DNA of 40,781 nt, taken from positions 1 through 40,781 of the forward strand of contig CAJPFF010000099.1 of NCBI GenBank assembly GCA_905339345.1, in the 5' to 3' direction. This document shows, piece after piece, positions 10,943-18,943 of the stretch. The position numbers were made by a program, and so were the translations under genes. Position 1 is the first letter of the stretch. Each line of letters opens with the position of its first letter. Source of the DNA: Geobacteraceae bacterium. Its GTDB lineage: Bacteria > Desulfobacterota > Desulfuromonadia > Geobacterales > Geobacteraceae. The notes under the pieces were generated by a model. It did no database searches. It was not told where the DNA came from and worked only from the letters and a program-made list of their open reading frames with translations.

Positions 10943-11118
10943 TGGAAAAATCCCGGCACAACGGCAAGCAAGGTTCCCATCAGGGCTGAAACCAGACCTC
11001 CGAGAACGGCAAGGGCGGCCAGGATGTCCCACGGCCTTGCCAGCCGGTGGGCCGCAGTCAGTCCCCAGACAACGGCGGCAAGTCCCGCGGCAATGAGCCC
11101 CATGGAAAGAATCGGCAT
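10939..11118 (-). CDS. 59-aa two-helix membrane protein
   Basis: A short gene fills the gap between plsC and the repeat-like protein. It starts with ATG at 11118, one base after the plsC stop, and ends with TGA overlapping the next GTG start. The product starts MPILSMGLIAAGLAAVVWG and has two hydrophobic stretches, about residues 3-19 and 31-54 (ILAALAVLGGLVSALMGTL), joined by a short basic loop (AHRLARPWD). The one-base spacing to plsC and the GTGA overlap with the following gene leave little doubt that it is translated. I do not recognise the family. Confidence 0.7.
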   Translation of the reverse strand: MPILSMGLIAAGLAAVVWGLTAAHRLARPWDILAALAVLGGLVSALMGTLLAVVPGFFQ

Positions 11119-11119
11119 C

Positions 11120-11824
11120 CTAGGCCTCCAGCCCCGCCTGGATGGCGTCCCGCACCTGATCCATGAGGGGCTGCCCTTTCAGTGCCCCGTCGCCGGAGGT
11201 GGGAATCAGCGCGCCGAACCGGACGGAAATCTCCGCGCCGCGAACAAGCCTCACGGTGTTGCGCGGATTGACCCCCATGCTGCCGTTGATGGTGAAGGGA
11301 ACGATCGGCACTCCGGCACGCTCCGCCAGGATGAAGCCCCCCTTCTTGAAGGGGAGGAGGGAGCCGTCGGCGGTCCTGGTTCCCTCGGGGAAAATGACGA
11401 CGCTGGTCCCGGACATGATCCGCTGCGCCGCGGCGTTGAGACTCCGCAGGGCCTTGCGGCCGTCGCTCCGGTCCACGGGTATGTAGCCGGCCCGCCGCAT
11501 GGCGGCTCCGAAGAGGGGAATGCGGAAGAGCTCCTCCTTGGCCAGCCAGGAAAACCGGCGCGGGATGGCCCGAGAAAGGACAAGGATGTCGAAGTTCCCC
11601 TGGTGGTTTCCCATGAAGATTACCGGCCCCCCCGCCGGCACCAGTTCAGTGCCGCTCACCCGGAGGCGGACCCCGGCCATCATGAGGCCGACACGACTCC
11701 AGCCAAGGGCGCACCGGTGGGCGAAGCCACCCTTTGAATCGATGAGCCCGCCGATCATGGCGAGCATGCTGAAAAAGCCGGTGATCGGCACAAAAAAGAG
11801 CAGATAAATCAAACCGTTAAGCAT
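11120..11824 (-). CDS. plsC: 1-acyl-sn-glycerol-3-phosphate acyltransferase
   Basis: PlsC acylates lysophosphatidic acid at the inner membrane to give phosphatidic acid. The 234-aa protein has an N-terminal membrane segment (LIYLLFFVPITGFFSMLAMI), the catalytic HX4D motif at 74-79 (NHQGNFD), the glycerophosphate-binding FPEGTR at 145-150, and the intermediate YIPVDRSDGRKA. Length and motif order are typical. It is the first gene of the six-gene minus-strand operon that continues to ftsK and has a good promoter directly upstream. Confidence 0.95.
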   Translation of the reverse strand: MLNGLIYLLFFVPITGFFSMLAMIGGLIDSKGGFAHRCALGWSRVGLMMAGVRLRVSGTELVPAGGPVIFMGNHQGNFDILVLSRAIPRRFSWLAKEELFRIPLFGAAMRRAGYIPVDRSDGRKALRSLNAAAQRIMSGTSVVIFPEGTRTADGSLLPFKKGGFILAERAGVPIVPFTINGSMGVNPRNTVRLVRGAEISVRFGALIPTSGDGALKGQPLMDQVRDAIQAGLEA

Positions 11825-11851
11825 TCACGACTCCGGGCGTAAATCCGGTTA

Positions 11852-11880
11852 ACCTTACGACTTTTTGCCGGGTTCGTCAA
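11852..11880 (-). promoter_or_regulatory. promoter of the plsC-rnj-ftsK operon
   Basis: On the minus strand TTGACG (11880-11875), a 17-nt spacer and TAAGGT (11857-11852) lie about 28 bp ahead of the plsC start. Spacing and -35 are near consensus; the -10 is moderate. Confidence 0.55.
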
Positions 11881-11892
11881 ACCAAATATAGC

Positions 11893-11920
11893 TTGCCAGA
11901 GCCCCCTCAATTCCTATACA
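11893..11920 (+). promoter_or_regulatory. promoter of ssb
   Basis: TTGCCA (11893-11898), a 16-nt spacer and TATACA (11915-11920) point toward ssb and predict a leader of about 40 nt. It is arranged divergently from the plsC promoter. Confidence 0.5.
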
Positions 11921-11966
11921 CTGCAGCGGTTTTCGACATACATCAACGCCCCGAAGGAGGGCTCCC

Positions 11967-12410
11967 ATGGCGAGTCTCAACAAGGTAATGCTCATCGGCA
12001 ATCTCGGCAAGGACCCGGAGGTCCGCTACACCCCCGGCGGCACGGCGGTGGCCAGCTTCTCCCTCGCCACCAGCGAGAAGTTCAAGAACAAAAACGGCGA
12101 GTTCGAAGAGAAGACCGAGTGGCACAACGTGGTCCTTTGGGGTCGCCAGGCTGAAATCGCCGGCGAATACCTGGCCAAGGGGCGGACCGTCTACATCGAG
12201 GGGCGGCTCCAGACCCGCAAGTGGCAGGACAAGGAGGGTCGCGACCGCTGGAGCACCGAGGTGGTGGGCGAGCGGATGCAGATGCTTGGCGGCAAGGGTG
12301 AGGGGGGCGGTGGACGCTCCGGCGGACGCGGAGGCCAGGAGAGCGGATTCGGCGGCGGGCCGGCCTACGACGAGCCGGCCTTCAACCCCGATGACGACAT
12401 TCCGTTTTGA
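11967..12410 (+). CDS. ssb: single-stranded DNA-binding protein
   Basis: SSB coats single-stranded DNA during replication, repair and recombination. The 147-aa protein has the OB fold over residues 1-105 ([56 protein letters not shown]), a Gly-rich flexible linker (about 110-132) and the acidic C-terminal tip DDDIPF that recruits partner proteins. AAGGAGGG precedes the ATG. It is monocistronic, with its own promoter and terminator, between a housekeeping operon and the catabolic operon. Confidence 0.97.
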   Translation: MASLNKVMLIGNLGKDPEVRYTPGGTAVASFSLATSEKFKNKNGEFEEKTEWHNVVLWGRQAEIAGEYLAKGRTVYIEGRLQTRKWQDKEGRDRWSTEVVGERMQMLGGKGEGGGGRSGGRGGQESGFGGGPAYDEPAFNPDDDIPF

Positions 12411-12436
12411 GACTCACCTAAAACCATAATGTAATG

Positions 12437-12474
12437 AAAAGAGATGGAAGCCTTTGAGCTTTCATCTCTTTTTT
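12437..12474 (+). terminator. rho-independent terminator of ssb
   Basis: A 15-bp stem (12437-12451 with 12458-12472; one G-U pair) with a 6-nt loop is followed by further T residues. It starts 27 bp after the ssb stop. Confidence 0.85.
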
Positions 12475-12581
12475 ATATATCAGAGCTTTGACCCGCCATC
12501 GGCGTCGAATTTTCCCGCCTACTTCATAACACACTGTTTATATGGCGGATTAAAATGTCATGACGGGTCAGCAGGGCGCCG

Positions 12582-12614
12582 AAAGGGGCAGGAATTCAAA
12601 ATTCCTGCCCCTTT
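12582..12614 (-). terminator. terminator at the end of the catabolic operon
   Basis: A perfect 15-bp inverted repeat, AAAGGGGCAGGAATT (12582-12596) and AATTCCTGCCCCTTT (12600-12614), lies 18 bp past the stop of the symporter gene. On the minus strand the stem ends in CCCCTTT with a short U run. The remaining bases between it and the ssb terminator hold no visible gene. Confidence 0.7.
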
Positions 12615-12632
12615 CTGTGGATAAGCCATATT

Positions 12633-14606
12633 TCAGTGTTTGGCCGCTTTCGCTACGCCGTAACCGGTGGTCTGCCGGACAAAGAGCTCTTCGAACATCT
12701 CCTCCTCACGTCGGTTGCGGAAGAGAAGGGTAGCAACAATCGTGACCAGAAAGCCGACCGGTACCGACACAATACCCGGATTTTTGAGTGGAAAAAGCGG
12801 GGCATCGAGTCCGACCAGCGAGGTACCATTTTTGTTCTGGGCATAATCAACTCTCGCTTTTTCCAGAGCTTTCAGATCCTTTTCGGCCAGCACAGCTCCT
12901 TCGGCCTGTTTTTTCTCCATTGCGAGAATGATCTTCTGGGCATCAGCCGCGATTTTTTTCGGATAGGTCATATTTGGCGAGACCATCAGAACTGCGATAG
13001 TAACCACCGTGCCGACAACTAAACCGGTGATGATGCCCGCAGAATTGAAGCGCTTCCAGAAGAGGGCAAAGATAAGGACAGGGAAGTTGGCAGAGGCGAC
13101 AACGGCAAGCGCCAGGCCGACCAACTGGGCAATATTGAGATTCTCGCAGGCAATGCCGAGCACGATTGCAATAGCGCCGACAAAGAAGGAAGCGACCCTG
13201 GCCACCTTTATCTGCGTGCCCTGATCGGCTTTGCCGCCTTTGATGACATTGACATAGAGGTCATGGGCGATTGCAGCCGATGAAGCAAGAACGAGCCCCG
13301 AGACCACCGCCAGGATGGTGGCAAAGGCGACGGCACAGACAAAGGCCAGCAGCAGGTCACCGGCAAAGGTTCCGGCGCCGCCCCCCACATACTGGGCGAT
13401 CATGAGCCCCGCCATATTTCCACCCTTATCGAGGGCGGTGATCTGCTGGGGAGTAACATAGAGGGCGGCACCGAACCCAAGGAAAGAAACCATGATCAGG
13501 AAGGCGCCAATCAGGAACATGGAGACGACCACGCTCTTTCTCGCTTCCTTGGCGTTGGGAACGGTAAAAAACCGCATCATGACATGAGGCAACCCGGCGG
13601 CGCCAAGAATCCAGGCAAGCCCAAGCGATATCTGGTCCAGCGGATTTTTGAAGAACAGCCCCAGTTCCAGGAACCGCTGACCGTAATCGAAACCCGGCTC
13701 GGCGCTGGGATGTTTCATGACCCCACGCACGTGGTCCTGAATTGCCTGGCTCGCTGCCACGCTGTCGAAGAAACTGAGCAGGTTGAAGCCGAATTTCCAG
13801 AGTATCGCGATGCTCAGGACAAGACCGGTGAACATGAGGAGCGCGGCCTTGATGATCTGCACCCAGGTTGTAGCCTTCATCCCTCCTAGTGCCACATAGA
13901 CAATGATCAGGGCGCCGACGCCGATGATCGAAGCCTTGTAAGGGATGCCCAACAGTAGTTGCATCAGCTTGCCGGCCCCAACCATCTGCCCGAGCAGGTA
14001 GAAGATGGAGACGACAACGGCGGAGAGGGAAGCGACCGCGCGGACTGTCTTTGATGATGAGCGAAAGGCAAGGATATCTCCGAGGGTATACTTGCCGGCA
14101 TTGCGGCACGGTTCGGCAATGATAAGCAGGATGGTCAAGAAGCTGATAATGATCCCCACCGAGTACATGAAGCCGTCAGGGCCAAAGAGCGACATCAGCC
14201 CCGTTATCCCGAGAAAGGTGGCAGCAGACAGGAAATCTCCGGCAATTGCCCACCCGTTCTGCATACCTGAAATACCCCCGCCGGCAGCATAATAATCAGC
14301 AGCGGTACTGGTGCTTTTTGACGCCCAGACGACAATCCCTCCCGTTGCGGCGATAATCACCAGGAACATAGAGATGGTGAACCCCCGGTTGGTTTGCATC
14401 TTTTTAGGCATGGCGGCCGCTTTGACGGCCGGAGTGCCGGGGTTGTTCTGGGTGGCGAGGAGCGGGGCCGGCGTACCAGCAACCGGGGGCGTCTGTGTCG
14501 AAGCCACCGCCCCGGCCTGGGCCGTCGGCTTTGCCGGAGGATCTGCAGCCAGCGCCGATGAACCGAAAATGAGCCCGATCATCAAAGAAAGAAGTATAGT
14601 TTTCAT
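12633..14606 (-). CDS. sodium:solute symporter, acetate-permease (ActP) type
   Basis: The 657-aa protein is a sodium/solute symporter of the ActP branch, which imports acetate and related short monocarboxylates. It has a cleavable-looking N-terminal signal (MKTILLSLMIGLIFGSSALA), a Pro/Ala/Thr-rich stretch to about residue 70, then about 13 membrane helices with the family segment AIAGDFLSAATFLGITGL. A charged insertion rich in Lys, Glu and Ala (about residues 560-600; KKQAEGAVLAEKDLKALEKA) separates two late helices. It is about 100 residues longer than E. coli ActP. It overlaps the upstream DUF485 gene by 4 bp (ATGA), the usual ActP partner arrangement. As last gene of the operon it probably imports the operon's growth substrate; that substrate is not identifiable. 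Confidence 0.9.
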   Translation of the reverse strand: MKTILLSLMIGLIFGSSALAADPPAKPTAQAGAVASTQTPPVAGTPAPLLATQNNPGTPAVKAAAMPKKMQTNRGFTISMFLVIIAATGGIVVWASKSTSTAADYYAAGGGISGMQNGWAIAGDFLSAATFLGITGLMSLFGPDGFMYSVGIIISFLTILLIIAEPCRNAGKYTLGDILAFRSSSKTVRAVASLSAVVVSIFYLLGQMVGAGKLMQLLLGIPYKASIIGVGALIIVYVALGGMKATTWVQIIKAALLMFTGLVLSIAILWKFGFNLLSFFDSVAASQAIQDHVRGVMKHPSAEPGFDYGQRFLELGLFFKNPLDQISLGLAWILGAAGLPHVMMRFFTVPNAKEARKSVVVSMFLIGAFLIMVSFLGFGAALYVTPQQITALDKGGNMAGLMIAQYVGGGAGTFAGDLLLAFVCAVAFATILAVVSGLVLASSAAIAHDLYVNVIKGGKADQGTQIKVARVASFFVGAIAIVLGIACENLNIAQLVGLALAVVASANFPVLIFALFWKRFNSAGIITGLVVGTVVTIAVLMVSPNMTYPKKIAADAQKIILAMEKKQAEGAVLAEKDLKALEKARVDYAQNKNGTSLVGLDAPLFPLKNPGIVSVPVGFLVTIVATLLFRNRREEEMFEELFVRQTTGYGVAKAAKH

Positions 14607-14926
14607 TGGAATTTCTCCTCGATAATCAGGTCGACCAGTTCTTTCGTAAGAGGATCAAATTCTTTATTTGATTTGCGGGTGTAGTAGATGGCAATGGCCC
14701 ACGACAATACAAACTGAAACAGGCAAAACAGATAACCGAAATTCAGCCTGCCGATTATCTTCGTATTAAAGAGTCCAGGTGCAGTAATCGCTCCGATAAG
14801 TAACAGAAAATACGAAGTTGCCCCCACAACCCACAATCCGACCAGAAACCGCATTTTTGCCCGGTGCAGCTCCACAAATTTCGGATGACTGGCTATTGCT
14901 ACCCAATTGATATTCGTTTCTGTCAT
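14603..14926 (-). CDS. DUF485 membrane protein, symporter partner
   Basis: The 107-aa product matches the DUF485 (YjcH-like) family, which is nearly always encoded beside acetate-type symporters. Two membrane helices are visible (about residues 27-48, LVGLWVVGATSYFLLLIGAI, and 65-84, YLFCLFQFVLSWAIAIYYTR), preceded by the family-typical soluble N-terminus (ASHPKFVELHRAKMRF). Its stop overlaps the symporter start. The base composition looks lower in GC than the neighbouring housekeeping genes. Confidence 0.9.
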   Translation of the reverse strand: MTETNINWVAIASHPKFVELHRAKMRFLVGLWVVGATSYFLLLIGAITAPGLFNTKIIGRLNFGYLFCLFQFVLSWAIAIYYTRKSNKEFDPLTKELVDLIIEEKFQ

Positions 14927-15031
14927 AGGTCCCCCTTATTCTTTACCATCCACGATTCCGCCGTTAACATCAGTACCCTGCACGGATTAGATCACCTCCA
15001 CCTCCTCTTCATTTCTCTCAGGGCTTCCACC

Positions 15032-15976
15032 CTATTTGGATTCGAGGGCCTTTACCAAGCCGCGAATCATGTTGTTGTACGGGGTTGGCATCCCGGCCTG
15101 GGCTCCATATTCGATAATCTTGCCGTTAATGAAGTCCACTTCTGTCCTGCGCCCGGCCTCAAGATCCTGCAGCATGGACGGCTTATGGTTCCCGGCGTTC
15201 TTGAGGTAATTGATGCAGTAAGGGTAAAAGTCGGAGCCGAGGGAAAATTCGTTGGCCCGGGCCACGGCAACACCTTCCTTGATCAGGGCGTCAACCAAGT
15301 CGGAGAGGATCGGATCGATGGTGATCTCGATCATGGTCTTGCGGGTGACAGCGCAGATGGCGTTCATGCACGAGTTCATGACTGACTTGCGCCAGACCAT
15401 GTCGGTGATCTTGTCGGTGTGCATGGTATCGAGCCCGCACTCGGTAAAGACGTTACAGATGCCGATGGCCGCATCCCGGGACTGCGGGTCAAGTTCCTGG
15501 ATGAAGTGAGGGCGATGATGGAAGGCAAGCCGGATATGGCAAGGGCTCACCGGGACACAGCCGTAATTGACGACTCCCCGCATGACATGCTTGCGACCGA
15601 GATGCTCTGCCAGCACCAGTTCGGTGTCGATGCCGTTCTGCCAGCTGATGACGTGACGCCCCTCGGCGACAAATCCTTCAAGGGCGGAAGCGATCAGGGG
15701 CAGAGCGGTGGCCTTGACCGTAACTATAATGACATCCGGCGGATCGTTGATGAGATCGTCCACGCTGGTGGTAACCCTTGCGACCTTGGCCTGCAGGGTA
15801 TCGACCCCTTCCAGGATTATCCCCCGCTCCAGAGCGGGTTCGAGAAGACTCGGGACCACATCGCAGAGGGTGACATCGTAACCTCCCTTCGCGAGAAAGG
15901 CGGCCACGATCGCGCCCACCGGTCCGGCACCGATCACGGCAAATTTTGTTGGTTTGTAGCTGTTTTTTTCCTTCAT
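15032..15976 (-). CDS. ketopantoate-reductase-like 2-oxoacid dehydrogenase (ApbA/PanE family)
   Basis: The 314-aa protein starts with a Rossmann fold (KFAVIGAGPVGAIVAAFLAK, GxGxxG at 16-21). It has the family segments VTVKATALP, SWQNGID and the C-terminal helical domain with GSDFYPYCINYLK and SMLQDLEAGRRTEVDFINGK, the last being strongly conserved in ketopantoate reductases. Such enzymes reduce 2-oxoacids to (R)-2-hydroxyacids with NADPH. The ATG at 15976 is chosen over a start 26 codons upstream because AAGGAG precedes it. Lying in a catabolic operon without other pantothenate genes, it more likely handles a 2-oxo/2-hydroxy acid of that pathway than makes pantoate; this is inference. Confidence 0.85.
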   Translation of the reverse strand: MKEKNSYKPTKFAVIGAGPVGAIVAAFLAKGGYDVTLCDVVPSLLEPALERGIILEGVDTLQAKVARVTTSVDDLINDPPDVIIVTVKATALPLIASALEGFVAEGRHVISWQNGIDTELVLAEHLGRKHVMRGVVNYGCVPVSPCHIRLAFHHRPHFIQELDPQSRDAAIGICNVFTECGLDTMHTDKITDMVWRKSVMNSCMNAICAVTRKTMIEITIDPILSDLVDALIKEGVAVARANEFSLGSDFYPYCINYLKNAGNHKPSMLQDLEAGRRTEVDFINGKIIEYGAQAGMPTPYNNMIRGLVKALESK

Positions 15977-16013
15977 ATCGTGACTCCTTGAGGCTGGTCT
16001 GAACCACGGACTA

Positions 16014-16466
16014 CTAACTGGGGCTTTCAAGCATTCCGAAAGACTCCGCATCAAGGATCTTGATGTTGCTGCCTTGCATGATCCCGATTGCCCGATCGTT
16101 GTCGCTGAAACGGAAGATCATCACCGCTTTTCCCAACGAGGGGCCTGTGCCGGCAAAGGCATACATGTAGTCCACGTTCAACTGGGCATCCAGAAACAGC
16201 TTGAGGACCGTGTTGGACAAGCTGCCAGGGATATCTTCGATCTCCACGGCAACGACATCGTCCACACGCGCAGGAATCTGTTTTTCCATCATCACCTTGC
16301 GGGCCTTGGCCACATCGGAGACCAGAATGCGCAGAATGCCGAACCCGGCGGTATCACATATACTGAGCGACCTCAGGTTGATACCCGCCGCACCAAGCGC
16401 GTGGGTGGCCTCATAGAGACGGCCGGGGGCATTATCCAGAAAAACGGAAAGCTGTTTCAACTTCAT
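16014..16466 (-). CDS. tandem ACT-domain amino-acid-binding protein
   Basis: The 150-aa protein consists of two ACT-like repeats: the first about residues 3-65 (LSVFLDNAPGRLYEATHALG) and the second about 72-140 (VVAVEIEDIPGSLSNTVLKL). ACT domains bind amino acids or related small ligands and regulate enzymes. From memory of Geobacter genomes, similar proteins are encoded beside IorAB and phenylacetate-CoA ligase. Here it follows iorB directly but the ligase is absent. The ATG at 16466 follows GGGAGGTT. It may sense an aromatic or branched-chain amino acid or 2-oxoacid. Confidence 0.85.
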   Translation of the reverse strand: MKLKQLSVFLDNAPGRLYEATHALGAAGINLRSLSICDTAGFGILRILVSDVAKARKVMMEKQIPARVDDVVAVEIEDIPGSLSNTVLKLFLDAQLNVDYMYAFAGTGPSLGKAVMIFRFSDNDRAIGIMQGSNIKILDAESFGMLESPS

Positions 16467-16555
16467 GAGAACCTCCCTCGAAAACTGACTTCGACCTTCC
16501 GAACCGGCGGTGCCTCGAAGGTGCGTGCGGCTGGGTGTAAGCCGCCGCACGATGG

Positions 16556-17131
16556 TCAGGCAGCAGCGGCTCCGCCCCGAAGTGCCTTCAGGTTGACCTC
16601 GACTCCCTTATCTTTGGAAAGCGCCTTAACGACCCCTTCAACGACCTGCGCATCTATGGGGAGATTTTTCAGCACCGAGCCGACCATGACCATGTTGACC
16701 GCCTTTGCATTGCCGGCCTCTTGCGCGAGAGACAGCGCCTCAATTCCGTGGGCATCGCCGCATATCCCGGATATCTGCTCCTCCACGTCAGAAGGATAGG
16801 TCGCCAGCCCGGAGGCAACGGTACTGGGATTGATGGTGCCCTTGTTGTACACCAGCATGGCGCCGGGCTTGAGATAGTGCACATACCTCAGCGCCTCCAG
16901 CGGCTCGAAAGAAATCAGGATGTCGGCGCTACCCGGCATGACCACGGGTGAATGAACCTGATCTCCGATCCGCACGAAGGAAATCACGCTCCCTCCCCGC
17001 TGGGCCATTCCATGCACCTCATTCTGCTTGACATCCATGCCGCTCGCGAGGGCGCTTTCGGCAAGAACCTTGGAGGCCATCAAGACCCCCTGTCCGCCGA
17101 CCCCTGCAATAACGATATTGAAAACTTTCAT
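16556..17131 (-). CDS. iorB: indolepyruvate:ferredoxin oxidoreductase, beta subunit
   Basis: IorB is the gamma-domain-type subunit of the thiamine-dependent 2-oxoacid oxidoreductase that converts aryl- or alkyl-2-oxoacids to acyl-CoA with reduction of ferredoxin. The 191-aa product shows the family N-terminus KVFNIVIAGVGGQGVLMASK and the motif VHGMAQRGGSVISFVRIG. Two ATGs lie 3 bp apart; the second (17131) has better spacing to GGAGG. It lies 15 bp after the iorA stop codon. Confidence 0.93.
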   Translation of the reverse strand: MKVFNIVIAGVGGQGVLMASKVLAESALASGMDVKQNEVHGMAQRGGSVISFVRIGDQVHSPVVMPGSADILISFEPLEALRYVHYLKPGAMLVYNKGTINPSTVASGLATYPSDVEEQISGICGDAHGIEALSLAQEAGNAKAVNMVMVGSVLKNLPIDAQVVEGVVKALSKDKGVEVNLKALRGGAAAA

Positions 17132-17146
17132 CATTTCCTCCAGTTC

Positions 17147-18892
17147 TCAGACTTCAGACATTGCGTCGAATTTACAGAGCTGTGCACAAACACCGCAGCC
17201 GTTGCAGATGTTGGGGTCGATGCCCACCTTCGGCTTTTCGCCGGATGCGGTCAGCCCCAGTGCCACACAGGAAGCCTTGAGGCAGGCACGGCACCCGGTA
17301 CATTTATCCTGAGCAACTTTGTACAGAGGCTTTTTCACCCTGTAGCGGAGGATGCAGGGATTTTTGTCCACGAGGACGTAGGGTCCGGGGGTTTCCAGCC
17401 CTTTCCTGATGGCCGCCTCGGTTTCCTCGAGGTTATAGGAGTTGATCTCAACGACATTGTGGATCCCGAGCACCTTGACAAGATCCACCATGTTCACCTG
17501 CTGGGCCGGCTCACCCTGCAGGACCTGGCCGGAACCGGGGTTTTCCTGCCCTCCGGTCATGCCGGTGGTGCGGTTGTCCATAATGATGACCAGGGCATTG
17601 CCTCCGTTATAGGCCATGCTCAAAAGACCGGTGATTCCCGAGTGGAAGAACGTGGAATCGCCGATGACGGCAACCGGTTTTTCTGTTCTGCCGGCAATCT
17701 CATTGACCTTGGCCATGCCGTGGGCGGCGCTGATGCTGGCCCCCATGCAGATACAGGTATGCATCGCACTCAAGGGTGGGAGGGCACCCAGAGTATAGCA
17801 GCCGATATCGCCTGATACGAAGACCTTCAGCTTACTCAGAATGGAGTACAGTCCGCGGTGAGCACAGCCGGGGCAGAACGTGGGGGGGCGTTGCGGTAGG
17901 TTCTCGACGGGAGCCGCGGTCCCAGTCGTTATCGGCGCCCCTGCCGCGGCCCGGATAATGTCGGCGTTCACCTCGCCGCAAAAGGAGATCTTGTCCTTGC
18001 CGATATGGACCCCAATCCCCATGGCCCGGATCTGCTCCTCAAAAATGGCGTCCATCTCCTCGACGACCATCAGGCGCTTGACCTTGCCGGCAAACTCCCG
18101 GATCTTCTTTTCCGGTAACGGATGGACCAGCCCGAGCTTGAGGATCGAGGCGGTGGGGAACGCCTCCTTCACGTGCTGATAGGAAATGCCGGAGGTGACG
18201 ATGCCGAGGTCGGTATCCCCCATCTCCAGCCGGTTAAGAGGAGAGGTCTCGGCAAATTCCTGCAGCTTGAGAAGGCGCGCCTCCACCTCCACGTGCTTGA
18301 TCTTGCCGAAATTGGGGAGCATCACGTACTTCGGTACGTTTTTCACCCACTCTCCAACCTTCGGCTGGATTTTTCCCGTCGGTTCCACGATCCCTTTCGC
18401 GTGGGAGATCCTGGTGGTGGTGCGCAGCATTACCGGGGTGTCGAACTGCTCGGAAATCTCGAACCCCGTCCGGACAAAGTCATAGGCCTCCTGGGAATCG
18501 GCCGGGTCCAGCATCGGGATTTTGGCAAACTTCGCGTAATTCCTGCTGTCCTGTTCATTCTGGGAAGAGTGCATCCCCGGGTCATCGGCGGCCATCAAAA
18601 TCAGGCCGGCGTTGACTCCGGTATAGGTCAGGGTCATGAGTGCATCGGCGGCAACGTTCACCCCCACATGCTTCATGGTGGCCAGGGACCTGCCGCCGGC
18701 AAGAGATGCGCCGATTGCCGATTCGAGCCCGACCTTTTCATTGGGCGCCCATTCGCAGTACACCTTGCCGAGGCGGGCCACCTCTTCCAGTGTTTCAGTG
18801 CTGGGCGTTCCGGGATAGCCGGAGGCGAAGACACCGCCGGAGTCCTCAAAGCTCAGGGCTATTGCTTCGTTGCCGGAAATTATTGTTTTCAT
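17147..18892 (-). CDS. iorA: indolepyruvate:ferredoxin oxidoreductase, alpha subunit
   Basis: The 581-aa subunit holds the pyrimidine-binding domain (SGNEAIALSFEDSGGVFASG), the thiamine-diphosphate-binding domain (GDIGCYTLGALPPL; GDSTFFHSGITGL; IIMDNRTTGMTGGQ) and a C-terminal ferredoxin domain with two cysteine motifs (CTGCRACLKASC and CNGCGVCAQLC) for two 4Fe-4S clusters. It oxidises 2-oxoacids to acyl-CoA plus CO2 and reduced ferredoxin, or runs in reverse. In this operon it could feed low-potential electrons to the dehydratase activator or oxidise a 2-oxoacid growth substrate. An AAGGA site precedes the ATG by about 10 nt. Confidence 0.94.
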   Translation of the reverse strand: MKTIISGNEAIALSFEDSGGVFASGYPGTPSTETLEEVARLGKVYCEWAPNEKVGLESAIGASLAGGRSLATMKHVGVNVAADALMTLTYTGVNAGLILMAADDPGMHSSQNEQDSRNYAKFAKIPMLDPADSQEAYDFVRTGFEISEQFDTPVMLRTTTRISHAKGIVEPTGKIQPKVGEWVKNVPKYVMLPNFGKIKHVEVEARLLKLQEFAETSPLNRLEMGDTDLGIVTSGISYQHVKEAFPTASILKLGLVHPLPEKKIREFAGKVKRLMVVEEMDAIFEEQIRAMGIGVHIGKDKISFCGEVNADIIRAAAGAPITTGTAAPVENLPQRPPTFCPGCAHRGLYSILSKLKVFVSGDIGCYTLGALPPLSAMHTCICMGASISAAHGMAKVNEIAGRTEKPVAVIGDSTFFHSGITGLLSMAYNGGNALVIIMDNRTTGMTGGQENPGSGQVLQGEPAQQVNMVDLVKVLGIHNVVEINSYNLEETEAAIRKGLETPGPYVLVDKNPCILRYRVKKPLYKVAQDKCTGCRACLKASCVALGLTASGEKPKVGIDPNICNGCGVCAQLCKFDAMSEV

Positions 18893-18943
18893 AAGTGATA
18901 TTCCTTCTCGTTCTGGCTGTATGTGCGCGAAGCATCCCGATCG

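Noticed and set aside
9131-11737. Very long open frame on the plus strand (868 codons) opposite rnj, the repeat-like protein gene and plsC
   Set aside because: It is antisense to well-supported genes in conserved order, is rich in Gly, His, Asp, Val and Pro as expected of the complement of high-GC coding DNA, and shows no family motif.
12475-12581. Partial dyad (GACCCGCCAT and ATGGCGG / GACGGGTC) between the ssb terminator and the operon terminator
   Set aside because: The arms are imperfect and far apart, with no promoter or gene to give them a role.
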